From: Durusdinium trenchii
Lineage: Eukaryota > Sar > Dinophyceae > Suessiales > Symbiodiniaceae
Length of the DNA: 64,000 nt
Direction: 5' to 3'
NCBI GenBank assembly: GCA_963970005.1
Contig: CAXAMN010023662.1
Location: 384,413-448,412 of the forward strand
Notes under the pieces: model-generated
Seen by the model: only the letters and a program-made list of their open reading frames with translations
Told to the model about the DNA's origin: nothing
Databases searched by the model: none
Program-made: the position numbers and the translations under genes
Shown here: one piece after another, positions 41,734 through 50,782 of the stretch
How the letters are laid out: every line of letters begins with the position of its first letter
Position numbering within the stretch: position 1 is the stretch's first letter

Positions 41734-43221
41734 CTCCTCCCTTGGGGCCATCCACCTCCTGACTCCGGCAGTGCCAACCCTGAACAAGACGTCGCCAATG
41801 ATGGCAATGGCCGCCGTGAGCAGGACGAGGATCCACCACTCGCCGCTTCCTCCCTCGGGCTGGCTGTCCGCCGCCTCCGCACTGGTGATCAGGCTCATAG
41901 CTGCGATCAACAGTCCCAGCCCTTTCGCAAACCTGGAGTCCGGACTTCGTTTCCCAATCTCGATCTTCTTGACCTCCAGCTTCTCCGTCACCTGGATCTT
42001 CTCCAACCCAAGTGCCTCCTTGAAGTTCTTAAGGGGTTGGCCAGTCAACTGTTTGGTCATCCCATCTGCCACCAGCTCTGTGCCCGCCACATGGGTCAGC
42101 GAGACTTCCCTCGATCTCAGGGCCTCCGTCAGACCAGCTGCTCGAATCCGGAGGTGACGCGTTCTCCACGACGATGTCGTCCCTGACGCAATTGCGATGG
42201 CCGCAGTTGAGTCGGAGTGCATCCTCAATCTCACCCTTCTCTCAAGCACTGCCTCGACCAGCGCTCCTGTAGAACGAACCGTCACCAGGCTTTCCAGCAG
42301 TGACATCAACTCGGCCTCAGCCGTGGAGAGGGTGACAAATGCTTGGCGTGTCGTATGCCAGGCAATGGGCGTTCCACCATAGCAGACCACGATCCCAGTC
42401 AGGCTCTTGAGGTTGGATGAGGCATACGATGCGTCCGAGTAGACCTCTACGCTGCCCAGCGTCTCTTCGGCCCTTTCGTCCCCTTCATCACCTCCTTGAA
42501 TGAGCAGTCCTTCGTCCCGAGTCTCCCGGAGATAGGCCCGCACCTGCGCCCCAATGGCAATCACTCCTTTCGGTCTCTTGGTGGCCCACTGGCACATCAG
42601 GCTCACTGCTAAGCAGATGTCTGGTCGAGTTCTGCCCGCTACCCATAACAACTCTCCAGTCTCCTTTTGAGCCCGGGCCACATCAACCGCCAGTGGAGGA
42701 TCCTCTTCTTCCGGGGTTTTGATGTTACCCAGCGATGACCTCCCCTGCTCCTCATACTCCAGAAAGAGGTTCTCGAGGTATGCCCTCTGATGGATCACGA
42801 AGTCCCTGCCCCGTTTCTCCACCTCCATGCCCAGGAACCGAACTGGCTCTCGACCCTCTCCAACCCACGAGGGTTCACCGATCTTCCAGTGCTCCCGAAC
42901 CTTCTTGTGGAACTCTCGGATCACCTTCTCTTCTCCAGCGATGATGATGTCGTCCACGTAGGTGGCGCACAATCCCGCCAACCTCCACTCCTCTTCATCT
43001 CCGTTCTGGCTTTTGATCGCCCACATATCATCTTGAGCAGTCTTCGCCACCTTGTACTTGGCCCCCTCAATCTCCCACTCGAAGGTCTTGATCTTCTGGT
43101 CTCGATGGACACACCAGTCCTTCGGGGAGGTGACCAAGCCGTACAAGGCCTTCCTCACCAGCCAAAGCTCTCCCGGGCTTTGAAGCACCTCCGCCTCCGG
43201 GAAGATCCGGGGTGGCTCCAC
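41485..43221 (-). CDS. Copia-B Pol 3' part: RT, RNase H, membrane segment, dUTPase start
   Basis: 578 codons continuing the RT after a frame break. It starts inside the RT (WLVRKALYGLVTSPKDW), has ATYVDDIIIAGEE (catalytic YVDD) and RNase H with YSDASYA, STAEAEL, HSDSTAA and VADGMTK. A hydrophobic segment GLLIAAMSLITSAEA follows, then about 14 polar residues and a membrane helix WWILVLLTAAIAIIGDVLF, as in Copia-A. The last 80 residues are the first half of a dUTPase. The GTG at 43221 is not a real start; the protein is the continuation of the larger frame upstream. Confidence 0.9.
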   Translation of the reverse strand: MEPPRIFPEAEVLQSPGELWLVRKALYGLVTSPKDWCVHRDQKIKTFEWEIEGAKYKVAKTAQDDMWAIKSQNGDEEEWRLAGLCATYVDDIIIAGEEKVIREFHKKVREHWKIGEPSWVGEGREPVRFLGMEVEKRGRDFVIHQRAYLENLFLEYEEQGRSSLGNIKTPEEEDPPLAVDVARAQKETGELLWVAGRTRPDICLAVSLMCQWATKRPKGVIAIGAQVRAYLRETRDEGLLIQGGDEGDERAEETLGSVEVYSDASYASSNLKSLTGIVVCYGGTPIAWHTTRQAFVTLSTAEAELMSLLESLVTVRSTGALVEAVLERRVRLRMHSDSTAAIAIASGTTSSWRTRHLRIRAAGLTEALRSREVSLTHVAGTELVADGMTKQLTGQPLKNFKEALGLEKIQVTEKLEVKKIEIGKRSPDSRFAKGLGLLIAAMSLITSAEAADSQPEGGSGEWWILVLLTAAIAIIGDVLFRVGTAGVRRWMAPREELKVKLIHPEARLPTRGSEQAAGLDLYSVIETMVPSGDSVLVKTGIAIELPPGTYGRVAPRSSLAIRGIETGAGSLIVTSEAK

Positions 43222-46200
43222 TATATCACGACCCCCCTCTCCGCCGACTCCTCCACGGGTGCATTGAGGAATGCCGTTTTGACATCAATGGTCGAGAGAT
43301 CCCACCCTCGGACAGCCGCCACCTTCATGAGCATCCTCACCTCAATGCCACTGGCTCCTGATGCGAAGGTGGACTCGCTGTTCTTCGCCTGCATGAAGTT
43401 GCCGCAGGCTACTCCTCTGCACTTGTGTCGGCCTGTTCCGGCCTTCCTGCTGAAAATCGCCTTCGCCGGCACCAGATCGAAGTCCTTTCCTGCGTCAGCG
43501 GCCTCCTTCTTTAGAGACTCCATCTTCTTCCGGTCAATGGGCTCCACCGCCTCCGAGTCAGTGACGAGGGCTCCATACTCTTCCGCCATTGAGGGCTTCC
43601 ACTCAGCCAGATTTCTTCGAACCTCTGCTAAGCCTACCATCCTCGTTTGCAGGAAGGCTGGATGCTCCTCCATCTCCCTCTCAATGTCCCTGACCTCCTC
43701 AGCCTGAGCCTCCCGGTCAGCCTCCACGGCCTTCTCCGTGACTGCTTCCACCTCCACGGTGAGTGCCTTCAGGAACCGCTCGTTGAAGATCTCTCCTTCC
43801 TCCTCTTCCACCAGGCGGACTTCCTCCGACAGGAGTTGAGCTCCCCTATGTTGTAGCTCCCCCCAGTCCGCCGCCCAGCTCCCGTCCACTGGCATCTGAA
43901 GCCTCTTGGCGGCCCCTCGGACTCTTCCTGGTCGCTTCCTCGGCTGGGGTTGATCTTCCCGTTCATCAACCTCATGGAGAAACCCTCCTTCCCGAGCCGG
44001 CACCTCGATCTCCTTCGGGACTTCCTCGACCTCGATGATGTCGCCTGAATGGAAGAACTTTCCCGTCTTGATCTCCTGGACAAAGTACCCCGGTGTCGTC
44101 AGTGACATCGTGACGGCCGGGCAAAGGACCCTCACCTGCGTCCTCGTAGTGGAGAGGTATTTCTGCCGATCGTTGTACAGCTTCCTCTTCGCCCACACCA
44201 ACTGCCCAAATGGTGTCAGTTCCCTCCTCTTCAGCCCCATAGACTCCAGCTGCTTCCTCATCTTGCACTCCGACCAATGCCTGGCAGCGTGACACCAGTA
44301 GCTCTCATCGAGACCTGCTGCCAAAAGGAGCGTTCGAGCGCCTCGCTTCACCTGAGCCACCGCGCACTCTGCCCTGCCATTCCCTCTGAAGTTGTCGGCA
44401 TCAGTGAAGGTGCGCATCACACTCCTCTCCCGGCACCATCGCTCGAAGGACCGGGATTGATACTCACCTGCCCGATCAGAGTGGAGTCTCAAGATGGGAA
44501 GGCCCAAGAACCTCAGCCTGGCATGGAATCGGCTGAGAGCTTCCACCACTGCCTGGGTTCCCCGGTTTTCCAGGATCTCGGCCATCGTGATCTGCTTGAC
44601 CGTGAAGTCCGTCTCCTTCTCGACCTTCTCCAGCCATGCCTCCTCATCTCCGTCACCCGGCCACTTCTCCCCCGTGTCCTCCGCCGTCTCTTCTGCCACC
44701 GTGGTGATCTCTGGTCCATCCCCAATGGCTCCAGGGAGTTCATCATCTTCGTTGATCGGGATCAGTGTCTGTCCTTCCTTGGACACTGGGACCAGGTAGA
44801 CACCGATGAGGAGGTACCTACCTCGACCAAGTTGATCATCAGCCTCCTGAAACGGTCCAGCAGTATCAATCGACAGTGTGTATGCGTCGGGGTGTTGGAT
44901 CCGCTTGTGAGCACGTCCACGAGAGGCAGCGACAACACACGACTTGCATTCTCTGGAGTACGGTATATGACCGTTGAGGAGGTGTTTTTTCCAGGCCTCG
45001 AGGTCCATTTTCTTGACCATGCACTCCGGGTTCGACAAAGCTTCCCGGATTCCCGCCGTGAAAGCGGCCTTGAGGCCAGGAGCCCATGCAGACCACTCCC
45101 GGCTTTGTTTGATTCGCTCCGCCAAGTCCTCCGCCAAGGCAGCTCCGCCTCCAGTTCCCGATCCTCGGATGTCCTGGAGTTCCACCAACTTCGGGATGTT
45201 CGTCCCCAGCCGTGTAGGTTTTCTCCGCTGGTGGCCCATCGGGCCTTGGTCGAAACTGACCTCCATCATGTTCCATCGTTCTTTGAACTTCCTCCACTCC
45301 GGCCAACACCAGTAGGATGCATAGCGCTGCAGCTTCTTCTCCTCTTCCCTGATGTACTCCTCGGGGTCCTCCGGCTGCTCCAACACCGAGAGCGTCACTC
45401 GGGACTTCCTTGCCGTCGCCGCCCGATGGTACAAGTAGAGCTGCCTGAGGTAGAGAGCCGTGTCATCCTCGACCTGCTTTTGGAGATGCCTGTCTAAGTG
45501 TGGCAGGCCAAACCGGGAGGGCCCTTCCCTTTCTCTCAGTGGTGGAGGTCCAGGCTGTCGGTATCGAAGACAGCTCATCGTTCGACAAGGTGGGCCTCCC
45601 AGCAACGCGCGCAGGTTTCCACTGTCAGCGATGTCCAGCAAGTAGGCGAAGACGTCGTCCCTCAAGAGGTTCATGGCCGGGTCGATCACGGTGTCCACAC
45701 ACAGCACCACCCGGCTCTCAGCCTCAAGCTCTCTTCGCCAGAACTGCTTCGAATCACCACTGAATAGATGGATCACAACCTCCCTGGCCTTCCGGATTCT
45801 CCGCCTCTCATGACGGTTCCATGGGAGCCCCTCGCCCGTCCATCCCTTCTTCGGCAGCAAGCGCTCCAGCAGGTGGTGCGGCACTTGAGGGAAGAGGTCC
45901 TTCAGCTCCTCCAGGTGGTTAGCCTCCTGAGCACTCACCTCCAACCCCACATCCTCACCGGCCAAGAACGCAAGCCGTGCGCGCTCTCTCACCATGCTCC
46001 GCTCGATCTCCTGGATGAGCTCCATCGCCAACTCCTCACTAATGGTTGGGCAGGAGTTCTCAATCCTCGTGTCCAAGGTGATCCCAGCTGGATCAGTCAG
46101 CTCAAAGCGGGACTTCTCCCACACCGCCTCATAGCCTAGGGAAATCAGCACTCCCAGCATCTGAACTTCCTCCTTTGTCAAGAGAGTCTTCGTCCATGGT

Positions 46201-48497
46201 AGCAGCCTCAAGACAGCTGTCCCCGCTGCTAGCTCCACATTGACCTCCTGAGCTCTCATCCATTCTTCCTCACTTGCAGCCTTCCTCAAACAGTGGGTCG
46301 CTCCACCATCTAGTAGGGCTCGTCCTCCTTCACGAACTTCTAGGCTGCTCAGCCTGATCGCTTTGACCGACGGGGCCGGTCGCAGACTCTTCAGGAGCGT
46401 GGTAGCTTCACTCAGAAGATCCTTGACATCACTAGTTGTCCCAGCTCCTCGATCACCTTCACTGGGGGCTATCACCTCAGCGGTCTCGCTCCCCCCAACC
46501 TTCGCCACGGACTCGGTGCCCTCCGTCTTCGATGAAGCCTGTGGGAACTTCTCCTTCACCGACTTGATTCCCGGTTTCTCAGGCGACCCACCCTTCGTCT
46601 TCCCGGCCGGGCAGTCCTTCTTCGAGTGTCCCTGAGCCGAACACCCAAAGCACCTTCCCTTCTTCTCCAAGCCCGTCCAGTCGTGCTTGAACTTGCACTC
46701 TTGTCCACGTCGACATCCTTCTTCCGTCCCCCAAAACCGGCAGACCTTCTCGCCGATGTCATTCTTCCCCTTGTTGATGGCACCCTTGTCGGTCTTTTCC
46801 TCCCACGTAGTCGCCAACGCCTTGACCTTCACCGTCGACGGTGCTTTCGCTGGCTCCTCACAAGTGGCAGTCTCTCCGAATGCCAACGTCTCAGCCTCCG
46901 CCAGCAACGCGTCGGCAAAGCCCAGGACCGAGGCCAGGGTCGGTGTCACATCCACCCCAAGGGTCGCCCTGGTAGAACTCACCCGAAACGCTGCCTGGCT
47001 TGAAGCCTTCACCACAGGCGTTGACATACGATCCACCGCGCCGAGCAGCAACGTAGCATCTGGAGTGGTGATGTCCAATTCCTGCGCCCTCCGGAGGCTG
47101 CGTCTCCATCCCCTCAGCGTTTCCAGCAGCTCCGAGACACTTCCAGGCGTCTTGGGATCCACCAACGACCTTAGGAGTCTGGACCTCTCAGCCAGCCCAC
47201 CTGGTTGGTATCGACGGAAAAGTGCGAACATCACCTCTGTAGAGCTCGTAGTCCTGCTCGCCAGAATCTCTGACCTCACGCTTGAAGGCACCGCATTCAG
47301 CAGTTGACCCCGCTGCTCCAGCCTCGACCATCCACCCGGGCGCTCCAAAAGTGCTCGAGGTCGCACGTAGAGCTTCTGGACCGGTTCAGCCTTCAACCAT
47401 TCTTGGTACGCCTCCATCGCTGACCTCATGACCTCCTCCCACCACATCCAGCTGTTGGTCGAAAGGTCTTTCATGGTCGGAGTGACCAACTGGATCCAAT
47501 CCCCCAGGATTAGGCTTCCCAAGTCACCCTCCTTGAGGTCGGCTAAGGGCGGCAGATCCACCGTCCTGATGTTCTCTCCCATCCACGACGTGCCATCTCC
47601 TGAGCCCTGTCCCAACTGTCGCAGTACTGTATGTGCTGCCTGCTCCAGGGGCGAGCTCGCCTGGTGAGCTCTGCTCTGCGATGCCTCGGGTAGATGACAA
47701 TCTCCTGGATCACCTGGCCGTCGACCTCCAGGTTGTTGCCCTCTGCCATGAACTTCCCAAGAACCTGGCACTTGAGGTACTCCCGAACGCTGATCTTGAG
47801 CAGGCCATAGCGCCCAGTCTTCTCCTCTCGGACCCGGTGTCATTGGCACCATACCGCTTGGGAACTCCGGCATCTTCCCGAGGTCGACCCATGCCTGACT
47901 CTCGAAAGTCCGATCCGGAGTCTTCGGCGGTGGCCCCTTCGGAGGTGAAGGTGGTGGTGTACTCGACGGTGGTTTAGGCCTCTGATCCTTCACCTCCTTC
48001 AAGTCCCTGGCTTCCACCTTCTTCTTCAACTCAATCAACTCTTTCTTCAAGGCGGCGTTCTGTGAGAGGACAGCCTTGAGCACCTCCTGCACATCCACGA
48101 AGGTCCCCTGGCCGCCATCATCAGGCTCCACCCGGCTAGCCGCACCAGTCTCCTCCGTGGGTCCCAGTGATGCCGGCCTCATCGCCCTCAGCAGCGCTTC
48201 CCCTTGGATCCTCTCCGACCAGAAGGGGTTCACTTGAACCGTCGACTGACTCGAGCCTTGGCCCTTTCCATCCCTCTTTCGACCTTCTTCCCTCCGTTGA
48301 GGGCCATACGAAGTCGGAGGTCCGAGAGGGCATAGATCTCGAGAGGCCGCCACCAGCGCTCCTTCACCTGGGCCGATGTCCTCCAAGGCCAGGACCCCAC
48401 CTTCCTCCTTCGCGCTCTCCATAGAGGAAGCGCCTTCTGGCGACTCCACCCCGCCGGTGGGTTGCGCCCTCTTCGAGCCGCCGGCCGCACGCGACAT
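43221..48497 (-). CDS. Copia-B Gag-protease-MTase-like-integrase-RT 5' part
   Basis: The start is the ATG at 48497 in the context GGCCGCCATG shared with Copia-A. The protein has 1,758 residues. N-terminal NPFWSER and EALLR match Copia-A. A CCCH finger (CRFWGTEEGCRRGQECKFKH) and a CCHC knuckle (CFGCSAQGHSKKDC) follow. Protease reads LLDGGATHC, so Gly replaces the usual Ser/Thr after the catalytic Asp (codon 46308-46310). The MTase-like domain has LFSG, LLGGPPCRTMS (Cys codon 45585-45587) and LEQPEDP, and continues unbroken through FDQGPMGHQRRKPT. Integrase has SIDTAGPF, LHSDRAGEY and GNGRAE. RT begins and stops at TAG after TAFLNAP. Confidence 0.92.
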   Translation of the reverse strand: MSRAAGGSKRAQPTGGVESPEGASSMESAKEEGGVLALEDIGPGEGALVAASRDLCPLGPPTSYGPQRREEGRKRDGKGQGSSQSTVQVNPFWSERIQGEALLRAMRPASLGPTEETGAASRVEPDDGGQGTFVDVQEVLKAVLSQNAALKKELIELKKKVEARDLKEVKDQRPKPPSSTPPPSPPKGPPPKTPDRTFESQAWVDLGKMPEFPSGMVPMTPGPRGEDWALWPAQDQRSGVPQVPGSWEVHGRGQQPGGRRPGDPGDCHLPEASQSRAHQASSPLEQAAHTVLRQLGQGSGDGTSWMGENIRTVDLPPLADLKEGDLGSLILGDWIQLVTPTMKDLSTNSWMWWEEVMRSAMEAYQEWLKAEPVQKLYVRPRALLERPGGWSRLEQRGQLLNAVPSSVRSEILASRTTSSTEVMFALFRRYQPGGLAERSRLLRSLVDPKTPGSVSELLETLRGWRRSLRRAQELDITTPDATLLLGAVDRMSTPVVKASSQAAFRVSSTRATLGVDVTPTLASVLGFADALLAEAETLAFGETATCEEPAKAPSTVKVKALATTWEEKTDKGAINKGKNDIGEKVCRFWGTEEGCRRGQECKFKHDWTGLEKKGRCFGCSAQGHSKKDCPAGKTKGGSPEKPGIKSVKEKFPQASSKTEGTESVAKVGGSETAEVIAPSEGDRGAGTTSDVKDLLSEATTLLKSLRPAPSVKAIRLSSLEVREGGRALLDGGATHCLRKAASEEEWMRAQEVNVELAAGTAVLRLLPWTKTLLTKEEVQMLGVLISLGYEAVWEKSRFELTDPAGITLDTRIENSCPTISEELAMELIQEIERSMVRERARLAFLAGEDVGLEVSAQEANHLEELKDLFPQVPHHLLERLLPKKGWTGEGLPWNRHERRRIRKAREVVIHLFSGDSKQFWRRELEAESRVVLCVDTVIDPAMNLLRDDVFAYLLDIADSGNLRALLGGPPCRTMSCLRYRQPGPPPLREREGPSRFGLPHLDRHLQKQVEDDTALYLRQLYLYHRAATARKSRVTLSVLEQPEDPEEYIREEEKKLQRYASYWCWPEWRKFKERWNMMEVSFDQGPMGHQRRKPTRLGTNIPKLVELQDIRGSGTGGGAALAEDLAERIKQSREWSAWAPGLKAAFTAGIREALSNPECMVKKMDLEAWKKHLLNGHIPYSRECKSCVVAASRGRAHKRIQHPDAYTLSIDTAGPFQEADDQLGRGRYLLIGVYLVPVSKEGQTLIPINEDDELPGAIGDGPEITTVAEETAEDTGEKWPGDGDEEAWLEKVEKETDFTVKQITMAEILENRGTQAVVEALSRFHARLRFLGLPILRLHSDRAGEYQSRSFERWCRERSVMRTFTDADNFRGNGRAECAVAQVKRGARTLLLAAGLDESYWCHAARHWSECKMRKQLESMGLKRRELTPFGQLVWAKRKLYNDRQKYLSTTRTQVRVLCPAVTMSLTTPGYFVQEIKTGKFFHSGDIIEVEEVPKEIEVPAREGGFLHEVDEREDQPQPRKRPGRVRGAAKRLQMPVDGSWAADWGELQHRGAQLLSEEVRLVEEEEGEIFNERFLKALTVEVEAVTEKAVEADREAQAEEVRDIEREMEEHPAFLQTRMVGLAEVRRNLAEWKPSMAEEYGALVTDSEAVEPIDRKKMESLKKEAADAGKDFDLVPAKAIFSRKAGTGRHKCRGVACGNFMQAKNSESTFASGASGIEVRMLMKVAAVRGWDLSTIDVKTAFLNAPVEESAERGVVI
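45241..45790 (-). other. Cytosine-MTase-like domain in Copia-B polyprotein
   Basis: Same place and motif order as in Copia-A: VVIHLFSG, CVDTVIDP, ALLGGPPCRTMSCLR, SVLEQPEDPEE, SFDQGPMGHQRRKPT. Conservation of these motifs between two diverged elements, with otherwise low identity, implies selection on the fold. As in Copia-A no separate target-recognition region is evident. Confidence 0.6.
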
Positions 48498-48537
48498 GGC
48501 GGCCAACTACCGTGTCGCTCACCCAGCGATCACGGGT

Positions 48538-48552
48538 GGTCTTCCTAAGACC
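48538..48552 (-). other. Leader hairpin of Copia-B
   Basis: GGTCTTAGGAAGACC: 6-bp stem, 3-base loop, between primer site and start codon, matching the Copia-A hairpin in place and stem sequence but with a changed loop and one extra pair. Confidence 0.5.
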
Positions 48553-48564
48553 GAAAAAGGAACC

Positions 48565-48578
48565 TTGGGCTCATAACC
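48565..48578 (-). other. Copia-B primer-binding site, tRNA(Met) anticodon arm
   Basis: The + strand reads TTGGGCTCATAACC directly next to the 5' LTR, identical to Copia-A although the flanking leader and LTR sequences differ. Pairing would be to the CAU anticodon arm of a methionine tRNA. Confidence 0.75.
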
Positions 48579-48749
48579 CGCGTGACCACAAAAGGTCTTT
48601 TTGAGCTCCTTAAAGAAAGGCTTCGGTGTGCGAGTCTCAAACTTGGTACACTTCGGATTTGTGCACCTCACCTAGAAAAACCTTGGTACACTTTTCGTGC
48701 ACTTCAAACCTCAAAAGTTCGGTACACTTCTCGCTTTTGTGCACCGGCA
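48579..48749 (-). repeat. Copia-B 5' LTR
   Basis: 171 bp; 170 identical to the 3' LTR. Leader from LTR to ATG is 81 nt. Confidence 0.93.
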
Positions 48750-48754
48750 CTCCG
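48750..48754. repeat. Target-site duplication of Copia-B, right copy
   Basis: CTCCG, matching 40149-40153. Confidence 0.85.
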
Positions 48755-48812
48755 AACTCGAGGAGTGACCGGGTTCTCCACCCGGTGGAGCCGGGCTGAA
48801 GGGATCCGCCCG
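48755..48812 (+). CDS. Host exon, right part, split by Copia-B
   Basis: Continues the frame of 39951-40153 once the insertion is removed, to ATCCGCCCG before a GTAGAT donor. See the left part for the reading and its uncertainty. Confidence 0.3.
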
Positions 48813-50388
48813 GTAGATGTGTTGAACGGATGCCGTGTTTTGGGAAGAGGGACTTTTCAGAGTTCAAAGAACAAAAGAATCTTGCTTGCGACGATTATTT
48901 TTTATGTGTAGCGCTGTAAGAAGGTGTCCCATGTGAAAGAACCGGTGCTTGGGGCCACTTACGAGAACTCTTCTTTGGGGCTTCACTGGTAAACCCGCCA
49001 TTCTGGTGCATTAATGTTGAATTTATATTTATATAGTTGAATAGAAACCAAGTACATCCAAGTATACTATATAAACCAGAATAAGATTCAACATGTTTCT
49101 TAAATATCTTTGGAACAACAATTTGTTGACAGGAGTCTCTACTTGAATATTTGACTGAGACCCCTCGAATGACCTCCCAGTTCGACCCCTTCGAGAAGAT
49201 GAAACATAGACTCAACGGGAATTTTCTCCATTGCACTACACATCCATGCATAGATGATCCGTTTTGGAGACCCCAGCTTGATCTATCTACACTAATTGAA
49301 ATATATAAGAGGTTTTCCAATTCCTGGATTTTTTTCAGGGAGTGTATAGAGCCATTGTGTTGCTGAAACGCGTACAAAAAGGTTTCCAAAAACGACCGCC
49401 AACTCGAGATAGCTCGGGGAACTAAAACCCGCTTCCTCGCACAGGCTGGTACGCACTCCATCCGGTGAGGTTGGGAAGGAGGCCACGCGAACGAAATGGC
49501 TGTGGGGGATGAGGATCTCGAGCCTGGTGGCCGGTGTTCAAAGTGGCAAGTCTCAGAGTATACCAAGCAGCACCACGAAGCCGCGTGGCCGCTACGAGAA
49601 GATGGTGCAGATCATATCTACAGATCTATGATAGTATCTATTATCTATATCGACTATCGACAATCGGAAAATCCACAATTAAATAGACAGAAAGGGTAAG
49701 GTTTTTTTGGACATCCGATTTATTCCGATATCACCCAGATATTCAGCCAAACAAAAGACCATCTCATTCCAAGAATGTCCTTGGACTCCCTCCGTGCCTC
49801 AGTGGCTTCCAGGCGACCTTTCCTCCATGGCCTCACTTTGGCATGGCCTTCTTCGCCTTACGAGGCCCCGGCGCCGATCCTCGGGTTGGCCTTCCGTCCT
49901 AACCGTTTGTTCCGTCGAGGTACCGGAGCGGTCCGAGACATGACGTTGTACGTCATGACGAAGAAGTCGGACAGGCACCAAGTTGTTTGAAGCACATATA
50001 TCCGTAGAATTCCGTAGAATTATATTGTAGATATGTTTGATGCATCCGGAGAAATAGAACTGCCAAAGAAACTTGCATTCATGTGGTTCAAATAGAGCAA
50101 ATCACCAAAAGAGAACTGCGACATAGAAGCAAGTCCAGAAGCTTTCATGCGTTCCGCAGTTCCATGTCACTGTGCCAGTTCTGGGGGTGGGGTGCCCACA
50201 CCATCGCATCCACGGCCGGTCCAGGGACTAAAACCCACTCCTTTTGCAACTGCCGACTGCAGCCTGCAGCTGGTTGTTTCTTCCGTACAGATCCCTACAG
50301 CCATGATCAGCCACGCGATCGTTCTGAGCGCCGCGAGCGAGCGCCGAGCGAGCGCCGCGAGCGTTGTTTGTGTCCGCAGAGCAGAGGG
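48813..50388. other. Intron-like; no supported gene
   Basis: A 223-codon frame on - (48895-49566) has no motif and crosses very AT-rich sequence. Short GC-rich islands at 49790-49930 and 50180-50340 have no clear frame. Confidence 0.4.
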
Positions 50389-50471
50389 TTTGGGCTTTTT
50401 GCACCGTGCACCAGGCATCGCGGAGGGGGAGGAGCTTTTGCTGAACTATCGACTCTCTGAGCCTTTCCCAG
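50389..50471 (+). CDS. SETD9-like SET-domain gene, candidate penultimate exon
   Basis: After a CAGAG acceptor the frame reads GLGFLHRAPGIAEGEELLLN then YRLSEPFP and meets a GC donor (GCCGGC). I-x-x-G-E-E-L-x-x-N-Y is the C-terminal SET motif whose Tyr contributes to the active site. The donor phase fits the next exon exactly. Confidence 0.5.
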
Positions 50472-50723
50472 GCCGGCAGGGGAAGGCTGGGAGGAGGTAT
50501 AAATCATGGTCCGGTCCGGTCATTTTTCTTGCAGAAGTTTGTTCAAGTGCAGGTGATCGAACGTGATCTTCTTTGCTTGCGCGCTCGGTTTGATACAGGG
50601 TCCTGTGCACAGTCAACTTTGACAGTTCAAGGGGTTGCTGTGCAGCCCACTTGTCATGTGGCTGAGAATGTTTTGAGAGTAATCAGTCCAATCTGCTGTG
50701 AGACCAAACGTTCACTGTTTCAG

Positions 50724-50782
50724 GCTGGTACGTGCCCGTGGACGATGATGCTCTTGAAAGAAATTGTATCATGGAGAGCTGA
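50724..50782 (+). CDS. SETD9-like SET-domain gene, terminal exon
   Basis: A GTTTCAG acceptor opens GWYVPVDDDALERNCIMES followed by TGA. Joined to the previous exon it gives SEPFPGWYVPVDDDAL, a plausible end of the protein just after the SET domain. The intron between them (50472-50723) has GC-AG ends. Confidence 0.5.

Larger units (their letters stand above)
40154..48749 (-). mobile_element. Copia-B: Ty1/copia element with dUTPase
   Basis: This 8,596-bp element on - has 171-bp LTRs differing at one base, a 5-bp target duplication, a polypurine tract, the same tRNA-half primer site as Copia-A and the same domain order, plus a dUTPase and an unknown C-terminal region after the membrane segment. 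The coding sequence is in three frames, with breaks at about 43221 and 41515. Its proteins are clearly homologous to those of Copia-A but diverged, so the two are different families of one lineage. LTR similarity indicates a recent insertion. Confidence 0.95.

Noticed and set aside
41273-45497. Long + strand frames inside Copia-B (up to 406 codons)
   Set aside because: They are antisense shadows of the GC-rich polyprotein genes.
48895-49566. 223-codon frame on the - strand after Copia-B
   Set aside because: No motif, odd composition and AT-rich DNA; best explained as a chance open frame.
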